NCBI RefSeq assembly: GCF_029266855.1
Contig: NZ_JAQSWB010000002.1
Span: 372,001-436,000 of the forward strand
Reading direction: 5' to 3'
DNA length: 64,000 bases
Source: Fluviicola sp.
GTDB taxonomy: Bacteria; Bacteroidota; Bacteroidia; Flavobacteriales_D; Crocinitomicaceae
Shown: one piece after another, positions 17,693 through 27,859 of the stretch
How the letters are laid out: every line of letters begins with the position of its first letter
Numbering within the stretch: the first letter of the stretch is position 1
Position numbers and translations under genes: made by a program
The notes under the pieces: generated by a model
What the model was told of the DNA's origin: nothing
Seen by the model: only the letters and a program-made list of their open reading frames with translations
Database searches by the model: none

Positions 17693-18331
17693 ATGAAATT
17701 AATCTGTATTATCAGTACGGTTTTATTGACCGCATTTTTAGGATTTTCCCAAAAATCGTTTTCAGGCATCCTGAAATACAAAGCAACCGTAATGGCTCCC
17801 GATACGAATGCAGTTTGGAAATCCTGGGGCGTTACATTGTATACAAATGATACACTTGTTCGCGTGGAAACAGAAACAGAACAGTTTGGAGTTCAGGTGT
17901 ATATTCGGAATATGTCTTTGAATAAAGCATACCTCTTGTTGGAACTGGATGGGAATAAATATGCTATTCAAACGGACTTGTCAAAGAAAAATGATTCTGT
18001 TCCCACTAGTTATACAGTCAAAAAGAAAGGGGGATCTAAAAGAATTGCCGGGCTAAAAGCCAAAAAGTATTTGGTAAAAGATGAAAACACGGATGGTTTC
18101 TACTGCTATTTCTCTACCAAACTGAGCAACAAATACCTGCAGGTTTACCCTGAAGTAAAGGGCTTGGCACTGGATTATTATATCCCTTCTCAGGACGGTT
18201 TGATCCATTATGAATTAGTGGAGAAAAAGGATCAGCAAATTAATCGGGATTTGTTTGGAATTCCGTCAGATTATAAGCGGATCAGCTTCGAAGAATTTAT
18301 GCGGGCATTCTATTCGAATAATGAACAGTAG
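17693..18331 (+). CDS. Secreted DUF4412-like protein
   Basis: A 212-residue protein with a signal peptide (1-19, ending FLGFSQ). FSGILKYKATV, IAGLKAKKYLVKDENTDGFYCYF and GLALDYYIP parallel the blocks in the lipoprotein gene just upstream, suggesting duplication. It lacks a lipobox and is likely periplasmic. Function unknown. A short gap (113 bp) without a terminator separates the two, so co-transcription is possible. Confidence 0.6.
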   Translation: MKLICIISTVLLTAFLGFSQKSFSGILKYKATVMAPDTNAVWKSWGVTLYTNDTLVRVETETEQFGVQVYIRNMSLNKAYLLLELDGNKYAIQTDLSKKNDSVPTSYTVKKKGGSKRIAGLKAKKYLVKDENTDGFYCYFSTKLSNKYLQVYPEVKGLALDYYIPSQDGLIHYELVEKKDQQINRDLFGIPSDYKRISFEEFMRAFYSNNEQ

Positions 18332-18381
18332 TTTGTTTATAGTTAAATGAATTCCTGTTAACCAAAGCTGCTTTCTATCCT

Positions 18382-18389
18382 TATCTTCG
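18382..18389 (+). promoter_or_regulatory. -7-like promoter box of ftsK
   Basis: TATCTTCG, one mismatch from TAnnTTTG, 18 bases before the ftsK ATG. The same variant lies before ung. Confidence 0.4.
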
Positions 18390-18407
18390 TAAGATACTTC
18401 GTGAAGA

Positions 18408-20939
18408 ATGACATTGGAAAACGAATACAGGCAGAAAAGCGAGCAAGCAGCAGAAGATAAAGCGAAAAAAGAGACGAAGGGAAAGCCTGCGAAAGAACGC
18501 AAGCCTTCCGATAACGCTTTGATGGACCGCTTGTCTAATCGCTTCGATAAAAAGCGGGTCAAAACGATCTTGGGAATTGCAATGGTTTTGTTCTCCTTCT
18601 TCACCTTTCTTTCGTGTTTTTCCTATTTTTTCACCTGGACTTCAGATCAGGACCGTGTGCTGGATGTTTCTCTCTTTGGTTTTCTGTTTGACAATAATCC
18701 GGAACCGGTAGAGAACTGGCTCGGTAAATTCGGCGCATGGATGTCTCACTTGTTTATGTACCGCTGGTTCGGAGTTTCATCTTTTGCAATCTCGTTCATT
18801 ATTTTCCTGATCGGGTTTAAATGGATGCTGAATATTTTATTGCTCCCGATTAGAAGGTCGATTGCAGTCGCAGTTCTATTCATGGTTTGGAGTTCTGTAT
18901 TCTTAGGATATTTTGTTGAACACATTGATTATTTGGGTGGGACTTTTGGTTTCGTGATTAACCAATGGTTGAAACTGACAATCGGAAGTTTCGGAAGTTT
19001 TATAGCAATCGTAGCTCTTTTATGGATTGTTTTGGTAATTCTGTTCAATGCCGATATCATGTCCTGGTGGAATCGTGCAAAGGGAGCAAAAGAATCGTTT
19101 TTTGAGGATGATCAGCCGCTTGCAGCCAACATGACGGATATTCATGTGGTCAATACGATTCGTGAAGATCAAATTCGTGCTGAACAGGAAGCCGCAGAAG
19201 TGCGTTTCGATGAGGAGGATGAGGAAGATGAATCGTATGGTGATGGCGAAGAAAGCTTTATCGTGATTCAGCCCGGGGCCGAAAAAGAACCGGAATTAGA
19301 ACCCGAAGCACCGCAAATAATTGATGAAGAAGAGGAGGAAGATGAAGAAAGTGACTTCAAAGTAAGCATTGCCAAAACAGAAGCAACACTTTCGGATGAT
19401 GAGTTTAATTCGATCCGACAAGAATATGGCGATTATGATCCTACCTTGGATTTATCGGGTTATATGCTTCCTCCGATTGATTTGTTGAAGGATTACGGAA
19501 ACGGACAAGTTTCAATCAATAAACAGGAATTAGAGGATAATAAAAACAAGATTGTCGAGACGCTCTCTCATTATAAGATTGATATTGCCAAAATCAAAGC
19601 AACGGTCGGACCAACAGTTACTTTGTATGAAATCGTACCTGCTCCCGGCGTTCGTATCTCGAAAATCAAGAATCTGGAGGACGATATCGCTTTGAGTTTA
19701 TCGGCTCTGGGAATTCGTATCATTGCACCGATCCCGGGCAAGGGAACTATCGGTATTGAAGTTCCGAACAGCAGTCCGGATATGGTTTCCATGAAATCGT
19801 TGATCGCTTCGGAGAAATTCCAGAATTCTGATTTCGAATTGCCGATCGTAATGGGTAAAACGATCACGAATGAAACCTATACCTTTGACTTAACGAAAGC
19901 ACCTCACTTACTGGTTGCAGGAGCAACAGGTCAGGGTAAGTCGGTTGGACTGAATGCTATTTTGGTTTCCATTCTCTACAAGAAACATCCGGCCCAGGTT
20001 AAATTTGTACTGGTCGATCCGAAAAAAGTGGAGCTGACGCTGTATAATCGCATTGAACGCCATTTCCTGGCAAAACTGCCGGGAGAGGAGGATGCAATTA
20101 TTACCGATACCTCGAAAGTTGTTGCTACGCTGAATTCTTTATGTATCGAGATGGATAACCGCTACGAATTGCTGAAAGAAGCGCAGGTTCGTACGATCAA
20201 GGAATACAATGCCAAATTCATTGCGCGCAAACTGAACCCGGAAAAAGGACATCATTATTTGCCATATATCGTTGTTCTGATCGATGAGTTCGCAGATTTG
20301 ATCATGACAGCAGGAAAAGAAGTGGAACATCCGATAGCACGTTTGGCGCAATTGGCCCGCGCAATCGGAATTCACCTGATCGTTGCAACACAACGGCCTT
20401 CGGTTAATGTAATTACCGGTATGATCAAGGCAAATTTCCCGGCCCGTATTGCATTCCGTGTACTTTCCAAAATTGATTCACGCACCATCCTGGATTCTTC
20501 CGGAGCCGATCAGCTGATTGGTCGCGGAGACATGCTGATCTCTCTCGGACAGGACCTGATTCGCGTTCAATGTGGTTTTGCGGATACACCTGAAGTGGAA
20601 GATATTTGTAAATTCATCGGAGAACAAAGAGCGTATCCGGAAGCATTGATCCTTCCTGAGTACGTGGGTGAAAATGGTGGAGAGGACCGGGATATCGACC
20701 TGGATGAGGTAGATTCCATGTTTGCCGATGCAGCCCGAATTGTTGTTATTAATAACCAGGGTTCGGCCTCTTTGCTGCAGCGCAAACTGAAATTGGGTTA
20801 TAACAGGGCGGGCAGAATTGTTGACCAACTGGAGGGATATGGAATCATAGGACCTTTCCAGGGAAGTAAAGCGCGTGAAGTACTTTTCAGTGATTTGGAA
20901 AGTTTGGAAGAATTTCTGCGCGCGAAAGGGATCAGCTAA
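18408..20939 (+). CDS. ftsK: DNA translocase FtsK/SpoIIIE
   Basis: An 843-residue septal DNA pump for chromosome segregation. A basic Lys-rich N-terminus (1-50) is followed by four transmembrane helices (about 55-215). Next is an acidic linker with Asp/Glu runs (about 260-320), shorter than in E. coli FtsK. The motor has Walker A GATGQGKSVG (about 508) and Walker B VVLIDEFADLIM, with ATQRPSVNVITG and RVLSKIDSRTILDSSGADQLIGRGDML (quoted in parts). The C-terminal gamma winged-helix (ASLLQRKLKLGYNRAGRIVDQLE) reads the KOPS-like DNA motifs. Followed by lolA, a common arrangement in this phylum. Confidence 0.96.
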   Translation: MTLENEYRQKSEQAAEDKAKKETKGKPAKERKPSDNALMDRLSNRFDKKRVKTILGIAMVLFSFFTFLSCFSYFFTWTSDQDRVLDVSLFGFLFDNNPEPVENWLGKFGAWMSHLFMYRWFGVSSFAISFIIFLIGFKWMLNILLLPIRRSIAVAVLFMVWSSVFLGYFVEHIDYLGGTFGFVINQWLKLTIGSFGSFIAIVALLWIVLVILFNADIMSWWNRAKGAKESFFEDDQPLAANMTDIHVVNTIREDQIRAEQEAAEVRFDEEDEEDESYGDGEESFIVIQPGAEKEPELEPEAPQIIDEEEEEDEESDFKVSIAKTEATLSDDEFNSIRQEYGDYDPTLDLSGYMLPPIDLLKDYGNGQVSINKQELEDNKNKIVETLSHYKIDIAKIKATVGPTVTLYEIVPAPGVRISKIKNLEDDIALSLSALGIRIIAPIPGKGTIGIEVPNSSPDMVSMKSLIASEKFQNSDFELPIVMGKTITNETYTFDLTKAPHLLVAGATGQGKSVGLNAILVSILYKKHPAQVKFVLVDPKKVELTLYNRIERHFLAKLPGEEDAIITDTSKVVATLNSLCIEMDNRYELLKEAQVRTIKEYNAKFIARKLNPEKGHHYLPYIVVLIDEFADLIMTAGKEVEHPIARLAQLARAIGIHLIVATQRPSVNVITGMIKANFPARIAFRVLSKIDSRTILDSSGADQLIGRGDMLISLGQDLIRVQCGFADTPEVEDICKFIGEQRAYPEALILPEYVGENGGEDRDIDLDEVDSMFADAARIVVINNQGSASLLQRKLKLGYNRAGRIVDQLEGYGIIGPFQGSKAREVLFSDLESLEEFLRAKGIS

Positions 20940-21111
20940 ATCAATTAAAAATTGAGAAGGGGAAATACTGTCCTTGTGAAAGGAAAAACGCCCATCAGAG
21001 TTGTTTTCATTATTAAACTTTTCAATTCGCCATTTTAAATTATTAATTGTGTCAATTATGTAACATGATTCTTGGCACAATTTCTGATATTTGCAGAGAA
21101 AATTGTAAAAC

Positions 21112-21750
21112 ATGAAATACTTATTTATTTGCTTAACCTTATTGGGAAGTACTTTATCTTATAGCCAGGATGCAAAAGCAGACGGAATTCTTGATAAGGT
21201 TTCAGCGAAAATAAAAGGGCTGAAGACATTTTACGTTGAATTTAGCGCAACAATCAAGAATAGCTCAAACGGAACAAATTCAAATATGTCCGGGAAAGGA
21301 TGGGTAAAGGGTGATAAATTCAGTGCAACTTACGGTGAAACAACTCTTATCTCTAATGGAATTAAGACCTGGAGTATTGTAAAGGAAGAAAAGACTGTTT
21401 ACGAAACAGATGCATCAGGTGCGGATGAAGAATCGATCAATCCGAAAAAATTGATGACCATTTGGGAAACCGGTTTCAAAAGCAAATATGAGAAAGAGGA
21501 AACGTTGAACGGAGAAAAAGTGCACGTAATTTACCTGTATCCAAAGACCCCGAAGAAAGCAAATTACCATACAATCATTATTTACATTTCGAAGGAAGAT
21601 AGCGAATTGAAAAAAGCGATCCTGAAAGCAAATGACGGAACTGTTTCAACATTCACGATGACAAAATTCACGTCAAACCCGGCTATAGAAGACAGCAAGT
21701 TTGTATTTGACAAATCAAAATATCCTGGTTATACAGTAGTGAAAGATTAA
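21112..21750 (+). CDS. lolA: LolA-family outer-membrane lipoprotein carrier
   Basis: A 212-residue periplasmic protein with a signal peptide (1-18, ending LSYSQ). ILDKVSAKIKGLKTFYVEFSATI, GWVKGDKFSATYGETTLISNG and VKEEKTVYETD follow the LolA half-barrel pattern, which carries lipoproteins from LolCDE to the outer membrane. Its position after ftsK is conserved in Bacteroidota. A near-consensus -7 box GATATTTG lies about 25 bases upstream. Convergent with the E1 gene; palindromes lie in the gap. Confidence 0.85.
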   Translation: MKYLFICLTLLGSTLSYSQDAKADGILDKVSAKIKGLKTFYVEFSATIKNSSNGTNSNMSGKGWVKGDKFSATYGETTLISNGIKTWSIVKEEKTVYETDASGADEESINPKKLMTIWETGFKSKYEKEETLNGEKVHVIYLYPKTPKKANYHTIIIYISKEDSELKKAILKANDGTVSTFTMTKFTSNPAIEDSKFVFDKSKYPGYTVVKD

Positions 21751-21758
21751 TATGTAGG

Positions 21759-21776
21759 ATGCGATTAATCGCATCC
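21759..21776. repeat. 18-bp perfect palindrome GATGCGATTAATCGCATC
   Basis: Sits in the same TGTAGGA...TCCCCA frame as the palindrome at 13788-13807. Confidence 0.55.
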
Positions 21777-21781
21777 CCATA

Positions 21782-21821
21782 AAAACAGTAAGGGCGGAAA
21801 ATTTTCCGCCCTTACTGTTTT
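21782..21821. terminator. 40-bp perfect palindrome, bidirectional terminator
   Basis: Two 20-base arms with no loop bases, centred at 21801/21802, with GGGCGGAAAA core as in the 3753 palindrome. It lies between convergent lolA and the E1 gene and ends in T-runs on both strands. Confidence 0.7.
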
Positions 21822-21835
21822 ATATCGTTATTGAA

Positions 21836-23842
21836 TTAGAATTCATATAGTTCAATCAATGCCTGTTTGAATCGGTCCAAAGGCAGGAATTGTTTTTCCA
21901 ATGCTACTGCAAACGGAACAGGTGTATCCAGTGAAGCTACACGTTTAACGGGAGCATCCAGTGCATCAAAACAGTTTTCGTTGATCAGAGCGACTAATTC
22001 CCCGCCAATTCCGCCGGTCATGCAATCTTCATGAAGAACGAGTACTTTCCCTGTCTGGCGAACAGCATCGTAAATGGTTTCCGTATCCAATGGAAGCAAT
22101 GTTTTTAAGTCGATCAAGTTTGCGGAAATCTCAGGATGTGCATCCAAAACTTCCAGTGCCCAATGAACTCCCAATCCGTAAGTGATAATCGTCAGATCAT
22201 CTCCCTTGCGGACATAACCGGCTTTTCCAATCTCGGCAGTATAATAATCATCAGGAATATCCTCACGTATGCTTCGGTACAGGAATTTATGTTCAAAGAA
22301 CAGAACGGGGTTCGGATCTTCAATAGCTGCATTCAATAATCCTTTCGCATCTCCCGGGAAAGCAGGATAAACCACTTTTAACCCTGGTGTGTGGAAGAAC
22401 CATGCTTCGTTGCTTTGGCTGTGGAATGGTCCGGCAGCAGTATTTGCCCCGGTTGGCATACGAACTACTACATCCGCATTTTGCCCCCATCTCCAGTGTA
22501 TTTTGGCTAAATTGTTTATAATCTGGTTGAAACCGCAAGTCACGAAGTCTGCAAATTGCATTTCGACAATAGCTTTCATTCCTGCAATGGATAAACCTAA
22601 TCCTGCTCCAACAATAGCAGATTCACAGATCGGTGTATTGCGAACGCGTCCTTTTCCAAATTCCTCTACGAAACCTTCGGTGACCTTGAACGCACCGCCA
22701 TATTCAGCAATATCCTGTCCCATGATAACCAATTCCGGATAGCGGATCATACTTTGTCTCAATGAATCGGAGATCGCATCAATGAAACGTTTTTCAGTTT
22801 TTGTTTCACTTGCCGGATGAATGACCGTTTGAGTGAAAGGAGCGTAAATATCGTCGAGTTCTCTCTGAAGATCTGCTTCGATCGGACTTTCGGCAAATGC
22901 AATGTCCAGCCCGTTTTGAATTTCTTCTTTAATTTCCTGTTGAATCTCTGCAATCAATTCGTTCGTTAAAACACCTTGCTCCAATAAATAAGCTTCATAA
23001 TTTGAAACCGGGTCTTTTTTCGCCCATTCATCCTGAAGTCCTTCAGGATAATATTTGGTCCCTGAAGCTTCCTCATGGCCACGCATTCTGAACGTCATAC
23101 ATTCCAGTAAGAATGGTCTTGGTTTCTGACGGATAGAATCTGCGATTTTACGCACGGTACGAATTACGTCCAATATATTGTTTCCATCAACCTGGAAAGC
23201 GTCCATTCCGTAACCGATCCCTTTATCGATAAATTGTTTGCAGCGAAACTGCTCGTTACTTGGAGTAGATAATCCCCAGCAATTATTTTCGATTGCAAAA
23301 ATTACCGGGAGATCCCAAACTGCTGCAACGTTCAGTGATTCATGAAAGTCGCCTTCCGACGCACCACCATCTCCTGTAAATACAATTGTTGCGTTATTGT
23401 TTCCTTTTAATTTATTTGCCAGTGCAATTCCATCTGCAATTCCAAGTTGCGGACCAAGATGAGAGATCATCCCCACAATATTGTAGTCTTTTGTTCCGAA
23501 ATGGAAAGAGCGGTCACGGCCTTTTGTGAAGCCCGACATTTTTCCCTGGAATTGAGCAAAAAGACGATTCAAAGGAATTCCACGTGTAGTGAATACACCC
23601 AGATTACGGTGCATCGGAAGAATAAATTCTTCTTCCTTCATCGCATATGCAGATCCCACGGAGATACCTTCTTGTCCCCAACCGGAAAACCACTTGGTAA
23701 TCTTCCCCTGGCGAAGAAGAATAAGCATCTTTTCCTCGATCAGGCGCGGTTTTGCAAGCGCTTTATAAATAGTAACAAGCTCTTCGTTTTCGAAGCCTGC
23801 TCGATCAAAATCAATCAATCTTTTAGTCTTTTCTTTCTCCAT
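21836..23842 (-). CDS. Fused 2-oxoacid dehydrogenase E1 (alpha and beta subunits)
   Basis: A 668-residue thiamine-diphosphate enzyme with both E1 halves in one chain. The alpha half has FTGDGGASEGDFHESLNVAA and AIENNCWGLS (GDG...NN ThDP motif) and HFGTKDYNIVG. The beta half starts near SDSLRQSMIRYPELVIMGQDIAEYGGAFKVT and has PICESAIVGAGLG and LHEDCMTGGIGGE. Fused E1s of this size in Bacteroidota are usually annotated as branched-chain (2-oxoisovalerate) dehydrogenase; substrate is not decided by sequence. The start is taken at the ATG at 23842 (MEKEKTKR); the longer frame to 23893 would run over a perfect -7 promoter box. Confidence 0.92.
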   Translation of the reverse strand: MEKEKTKRLIDFDRAGFENEELVTIYKALAKPRLIEEKMLILLRQGKITKWFSGWGQEGISVGSAYAMKEEEFILPMHRNLGVFTTRGIPLNRLFAQFQGKMSGFTKGRDRSFHFGTKDYNIVGMISHLGPQLGIADGIALANKLKGNNNATIVFTGDGGASEGDFHESLNVAAVWDLPVIFAIENNCWGLSTPSNEQFRCKQFIDKGIGYGMDAFQVDGNNILDVIRTVRKIADSIRQKPRPFLLECMTFRMRGHEEASGTKYYPEGLQDEWAKKDPVSNYEAYLLEQGVLTNELIAEIQQEIKEEIQNGLDIAFAESPIEADLQRELDDIYAPFTQTVIHPASETKTEKRFIDAISDSLRQSMIRYPELVIMGQDIAEYGGAFKVTEGFVEEFGKGRVRNTPICESAIVGAGLGLSIAGMKAIVEMQFADFVTCGFNQIINNLAKIHWRWGQNADVVVRMPTGANTAAGPFHSQSNEAWFFHTPGLKVVYPAFPGDAKGLLNAAIEDPNPVLFFEHKFLYRSIREDIPDDYYTAEIGKAGYVRKGDDLTIITYGLGVHWALEVLDAHPEISANLIDLKTLLPLDTETIYDAVRQTGKVLVLHEDCMTGGIGGELVALINENCFDALDAPVKRVASLDTPVPFAVALEKQFLPLDRFKQALIELYEF

Positions 23843-23857
23843 ACTGAATATCGCACA

Positions 23858-23865
23858 CAAATGTA
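23858..23865 (-). promoter_or_regulatory. -7 promoter box of the fused E1 gene
   Basis: TACATTTG on the minus strand, 15 bases before the chosen ATG. A TTTC lies 19 bases further upstream as a one-mismatch -33 element. The box decides the start codon. Confidence 0.55.
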
Positions 23866-24053
23866 TTTTTAATAAACAGAACATGAAAGTCAAATCCTAA
23901 AAAGTTGACAACAATTCCTAGTTATTTTTGACAGTTCCTAAAAATGAGTTCTTGTTAACAATCAAAGCATTTTATTCAAGAGAGTTAAAATACTCATTTC
24001 CAATTTGCTGATTCGATCACTTTTATTAGATTTAATCACTAACTCAAAACACC

Positions 24054-26333
24054 ATGAAGAGAATGCACTTGCTTACGACACTTTGTTTTTCATTGATTTC
24101 ATATACCATGACATTTGCTCAGGATGTAGAATTTTCTTGGGCTAAAGCTATGGGAAGCAGTATGCAGGATGCTGCATATGAAATGGTAGTTGATGATTTT
24201 GGGAACGTATATACTACGGGTATTTTTTCGCAAACTGCTGATTTTGATCCCGGGCCGTCTGTGCAGAATATGGTTTCCAATGGGTCTTACGACATGTTCA
24301 TTACAAAATTGGATGCTGCGGGTAATTTAATCTGGACAAAGCAAATAGGGGGAACACTTCAGGATGAATCCAGAGCAATTGCAATAGACCCATTGGGTAA
24401 TTTATATATTACCGGGCTCTTTCAAGATACGATAGATTTTGATCCCGGCCCCGGTAATTATGAACTGATCGCTGCTGAGGCAGATGTATTTATTTGTAAA
24501 CTGGACTCTGACGGGAATTTCATTTGGGCAAAACAATTCAAAGCAACTGAATTTGGATCTAATTATGGTTTATCAATTAAAGTGGATGAAATCGGAAGCA
24601 TATTTACAGCAGGTCAATTTGGGGGAGAACTGGACTTTGATCCGGGAGCAGGAGTAACAAATCTGGTTTCTGAAGGAGCTTCAGATGGGTTCATTTCCAA
24701 ATTGGATTCCAACGGCGATTTTCTATGGGTAAAGCAAATTGCAGGTCCCGGTTTTAATCCAATCATGTCTCTTAACCTGGATGATTCCGGAAACATTCTC
24801 ACAACTGGTTTTTTCCAGGAAACCACGGATTTTGATCCTGGAACGAGTGTTTTTAATTTGTCTTCAGCAGGAAGTAACGATATTTTCATTTGTAAGCTGG
24901 ACCCTGACGGAAACTTCGTTTGGGCAAAACAATTTGGAGGCGTTGGTCAGGATGATGGGAACTCATTGATTACGGATTCTTCGGGGAATGTTTATACTGT
25001 AGGGCTTTTTAATGGAACAGTAGATTTCGATCCAGGACCAGGTATTCAAGATCTTTCTTCAATGGGTAGTTATGATGCGTTTGTTTCTAAACTGGATTCA
25101 GCAGGAAGTTTTCTTTGGGTTAAACAAATTGGAGGAGCGCATACTCAGACAGCATCTTCAATCGCTATGGATACTTTAGGTGATTTATATGTGACCGGAT
25201 ATTTCTCCGGTACTACAGATTTTGATCCTGGTTCGGGTGTTTATAATTTGTCTGCATCGGGTGGGGGAACAGTAACGGTTGACGCATACATTTCCAAGTT
25301 GACAGAAAACGGGGACTATTTATGGGCAAAGAATTTTGGGCAGTTTGGAAATGAACGCCCAACTTCTATCGTAGTGGATGAGTCAAGGAATATATATACT
25401 TCCGGGTATTTTAGCGGTCTGTCTGACTTTGATCCAGATGCTGGAACATATATAATTCCGGGTGTAGGAAGTGTAGATGTCTTTGTTTCAAAACTTGAAT
25501 TTGTATGCAATTTAAACGCTTCGGCAGTTTCTTCGCATCCTGTTTGTTATGGTGATTCGAGTGGCAGTGCAGCTATTAGTACCGTTGGAGGAACAGGAGC
25601 AATCTCGTATTCCTGGCCTTTAATCGGAGGGAACGGAAATACAGTCGGTGATTTACCTTCTGGCTCTTATTCATGCGTGGTATCCGACCTGAGTTCCTGC
25701 AATGATACTGTTACGTTCGAAATTATTGATCCAGATGAAATATGGAATACGCAATCCATTACGCTTTGTTATGGGGAATTTCTTGCGGTTGGAAATAATA
25801 ATTATTCAACAGATGGAGTCTACGTTGATACCTTGCTCACGTCAAATGGCTGTGACAGTATTTTAACAACTACCCTTTCGGTAGAAAACCCGATAGATGT
25901 TTCAACGACCAGCTTGGGGCAAAGTATGTTTGCAAATTTTGTGGCATCCGCTTATCAATGGATTGATTGCGCCAATAATCAGCCTATTGCAGGTGAAATC
26001 AATCAATCTTTCCTGGCGTCACTTGATGGGGATTACGCGGTGATAGTTTACGATGGTAGTTGTTCAGATACTTCAGCTTGTATTTCTGTCACTACTGCAG
26101 GAATAGAGGAGAGTAATCGGAGTGTTCTTGAAATTTATCCGAATCCGGTAAGTTCAATGCTGTATGTTTTCTTGAAGGGGCCTTCAGAAGTTTCTATTAT
26201 TGATTTGACAGGGAAGCTGATTCTACAGGAAACACTAAGCGGAGCGGAGAATGCGATTGATGTGGAAAGACTGGTTGCAGGAGTCTACTTACTGCAAGCA
26301 GGTAATCAGGTGAGACGCTTTATTAAAAAATAA
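24054..26333 (+). CDS. T9SS cargo with SBBP beta-propeller repeats
   Basis: A 759-residue secreted protein with a signal peptide (1-22, ending TFAQ). Seven units of about 60 residues follow, each with (V/I)D..GN(V/I)Y..G.F...DFDPG and a (F/L)(I/V)(S/C)KLD motif, the SBBP propeller repeat. A SprB-like unit (CYGDSSGSAAIST, SYSWPLIGG, SGSYSCVVSD) and a GCDSI-type unit precede the end. The C-terminus EIYPNPVSSMLYV...GVYLLQAGNQVRRFIKK (parts) is a T9SS type A sorting domain, so the protein crosses the outer membrane by type IX secretion. Ligand or role unknown. Confidence 0.9.
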   Translation: MKRMHLLTTLCFSLISYTMTFAQDVEFSWAKAMGSSMQDAAYEMVVDDFGNVYTTGIFSQTADFDPGPSVQNMVSNGSYDMFITKLDAAGNLIWTKQIGGTLQDESRAIAIDPLGNLYITGLFQDTIDFDPGPGNYELIAAEADVFICKLDSDGNFIWAKQFKATEFGSNYGLSIKVDEIGSIFTAGQFGGELDFDPGAGVTNLVSEGASDGFISKLDSNGDFLWVKQIAGPGFNPIMSLNLDDSGNILTTGFFQETTDFDPGTSVFNLSSAGSNDIFICKLDPDGNFVWAKQFGGVGQDDGNSLITDSSGNVYTVGLFNGTVDFDPGPGIQDLSSMGSYDAFVSKLDSAGSFLWVKQIGGAHTQTASSIAMDTLGDLYVTGYFSGTTDFDPGSGVYNLSASGGGTVTVDAYISKLTENGDYLWAKNFGQFGNERPTSIVVDESRNIYTSGYFSGLSDFDPDAGTYIIPGVGSVDVFVSKLEFVCNLNASAVSSHPVCYGDSSGSAAISTVGGTGAISYSWPLIGGNGNTVGDLPSGSYSCVVSDLSSCNDTVTFEIIDPDEIWNTQSITLCYGEFLAVGNNNYSTDGVYVDTLLTSNGCDSILTTTLSVENPIDVSTTSLGQSMFANFVASAYQWIDCANNQPIAGEINQSFLASLDGDYAVIVYDGSCSDTSACISVTTAGIEESNRSVLEIYPNPVSSMLYVFLKGPSEVSIIDLTGKLILQETLSGAENAIDVERLVAGVYLLQAGNQVRRFIKK

Positions 26334-26416
26334 ATTTTACAGACTAAAGGTGCCTTTGTTTAGTCACACTTTCCTGTTCCGAACAGATTAGTGGTTGATT
26401 TGCTTATGAGCCAAAA

Positions 26417-26446
26417 AAAACCGCCCTGATTGTTCAGGACGGTTTT
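26417..26446. terminator. Bidirectional terminator between the SBBP gene and gdhA
   Basis: Stem AAAACCGCCCTGA / TCAGGACGGTTTT with one mismatch and a 4-base loop, between converging genes. Confidence 0.75.
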
Positions 26447-26466
26447 CAGGATATTTATTTTTTCGA

Positions 26467-27822
26467 TTATACCAAACCTTGGTCAATCATAGAATCAGCA
26501 ACTTTTACGAAACCTGCAATGTTTGCACCTTTCACATAGTCAACATTTCCTTTGGCATCTTTACCGTATTTAACACATGCTTCGTGGATAGAAATCATGA
26601 TATTGTGCAATTTAGCATCTACTTCTTCAGCAGTCCAGCTTAGACGTAAAGAGTTTTGAGACATTTCCAAACCTGAAGTTGCAACACCACCTGCGTTAGA
26701 TGCTTTCCCCGGAGCGAATAACACGTTAGCAGCCTGGAATGCACCAATTGCTTCAGGAGTAGAAGGCATGTTAGCACCTTCAGCAACACAGATTACACCA
26801 TTTGCGATCAATGCTTTTGCTTCGTCACCATTTAATTCGTTTTGAGTAGCACAAGGCAACGCGATGTCAGCTTTCACTTCCCAAGGACGTTTTCCTGGAA
26901 CAAATTTTGCAGATGGGAATTGTTTAACGTATTCTTCAATTCGACCACGTTTTACATTTTTCAATTCCATTACGAAAGCCAGTTTCGCAGCGTCGATACC
27001 TTCTGCATCATGAATGTAACCTGATGAATCGGAAAGTGTAACTACTTTACCACCCAATTGAGTAGCTTTTTCACAAGCGTATTGTGCAACGTTTCCTGAA
27101 CCTGAAACAACAACTGTTTTACCTAAGAAAGAATCTTCTTTTGTCGCCAGCATTTCTTTTGCGAAATATACAGTACCGTATCCTGTAGCTTCCGGACGAA
27201 TCAAAGATCCTCCCCAGTTGCGTGCTTTTCCTGTTAATACTCCTGTAAATTCGTTACGGATACGTTTGTATTGACCAAACATGTAACCGATCTCACGACC
27301 ACCAACACCGATATCTCCGGCAGGTACATCCGTATCAGCACCAATATGACGAGAAAGCTCAGTCATAAAAGATTGACAGAATTTCATTACCTCGTTATCT
27401 GATTTTCCTTTAGGATCAAAATCAGAACCACCTTTACCACCTCCCATAGGAAGAGTCGTTAATGAGTTTTTGAAGATTTGTTCAAATCCTAAGAATTTCA
27501 AGATAGAAAGGTTAACAGAAGGGTGGAAACGAAGTCCTCCTTTGTATGGCCCGATCGCAGAGTTAAATTCTACGCGGTAACCACGATTTACCTGAATTTC
27601 ACCTTTATCATCCAACCACGGAACTCGGAACATAATCGTTCTTTCCGGCTCAACGATTCGATCCAAAATTTTTGCAGTCTTGTATTTTGGATTTTCTTCC
27701 ATAAAAGGAATAACTGCTTCAGCAACTTCATGAACAGCTTGCAAAAATTCTGCTTCATGACCGTTGGTTGCTCTTACTTTGTCCATAAAAGCGTCAATCT
27801 GTGCTTGGTATTTACTTGACAT
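26467..27822 (-). CDS. gdhA: NADP-type glutamate dehydrogenase
   Basis: A 451-residue enzyme joining 2-oxoglutarate and ammonia to form glutamate. The substrate region [50 protein letters not shown] (parts) holds the catalytic lysine, [20 protein letters not shown] the family signature, and [16 protein letters not shown] the Rossmann loop. The length and GGS(D/N)F-type motif fit the hexameric small NADP form. Start set at the ATG at 27822 (MSSKYQAQ); the longer frame to 27897 would cross a perfect -7 box. Confidence 0.95.
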   Translation of the reverse strand: MSSKYQAQIDAFMDKVRATNGHEAEFLQAVHEVAEAVIPFMEENPKYKTAKILDRIVEPERTIMFRVPWLDDKGEIQVNRGYRVEFNSAIGPYKGGLRFHPSVNLSILKFLGFEQIFKNSLTTLPMGGGKGGSDFDPKGKSDNEVMKFCQSFMTELSRHIGADTDVPAGDIGVGGREIGYMFGQYKRIRNEFTGVLTGKARNWGGSLIRPEATGYGTVYFAKEMLATKEDSFLGKTVVVSGSGNVAQYACEKATQLGGKVVTLSDSSGYIHDAEGIDAAKLAFVMELKNVKRGRIEEYVKQFPSAKFVPGKRPWEVKADIALPCATQNELNGDEAKALIANGVICVAEGANMPSTPEAIGAFQAANVLFAPGKASNAGGVATSGLEMSQNSLRLSWTAEEVDAKLHNIMISIHEACVKYGKDAKGNVDYVKGANIAGFVKVADSMIDQGLV

Positions 27823-27851
27823 ATTATTAAATGCTTTTGTTTTACGTGGGG

Positions 27852-27859
27852 CAAATGTA
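27852..27859 (-). promoter_or_regulatory. -7 promoter box of gdhA
   Basis: TACATTTG on the minus strand, 29 bases before the chosen ATG at 27822. It lies inside the longer frame and argues against that start. Confidence 0.5.

Noticed and set aside
20478-21113. 211-residue open frame on the minus strand over the end of ftsK and the ftsK-lolA gap
   Set aside because: It is antisense to strongly conserved ftsK sequence, with no signal, family motif or promoter; a shadow frame.
23843-23893. N-terminal 17-residue extension of the fused E1 (hydrophobic, possible signal)
   Set aside because: It crosses a perfect -7 promoter box and E1 enzymes are cytoplasmic; the start at 23842 is preferred.
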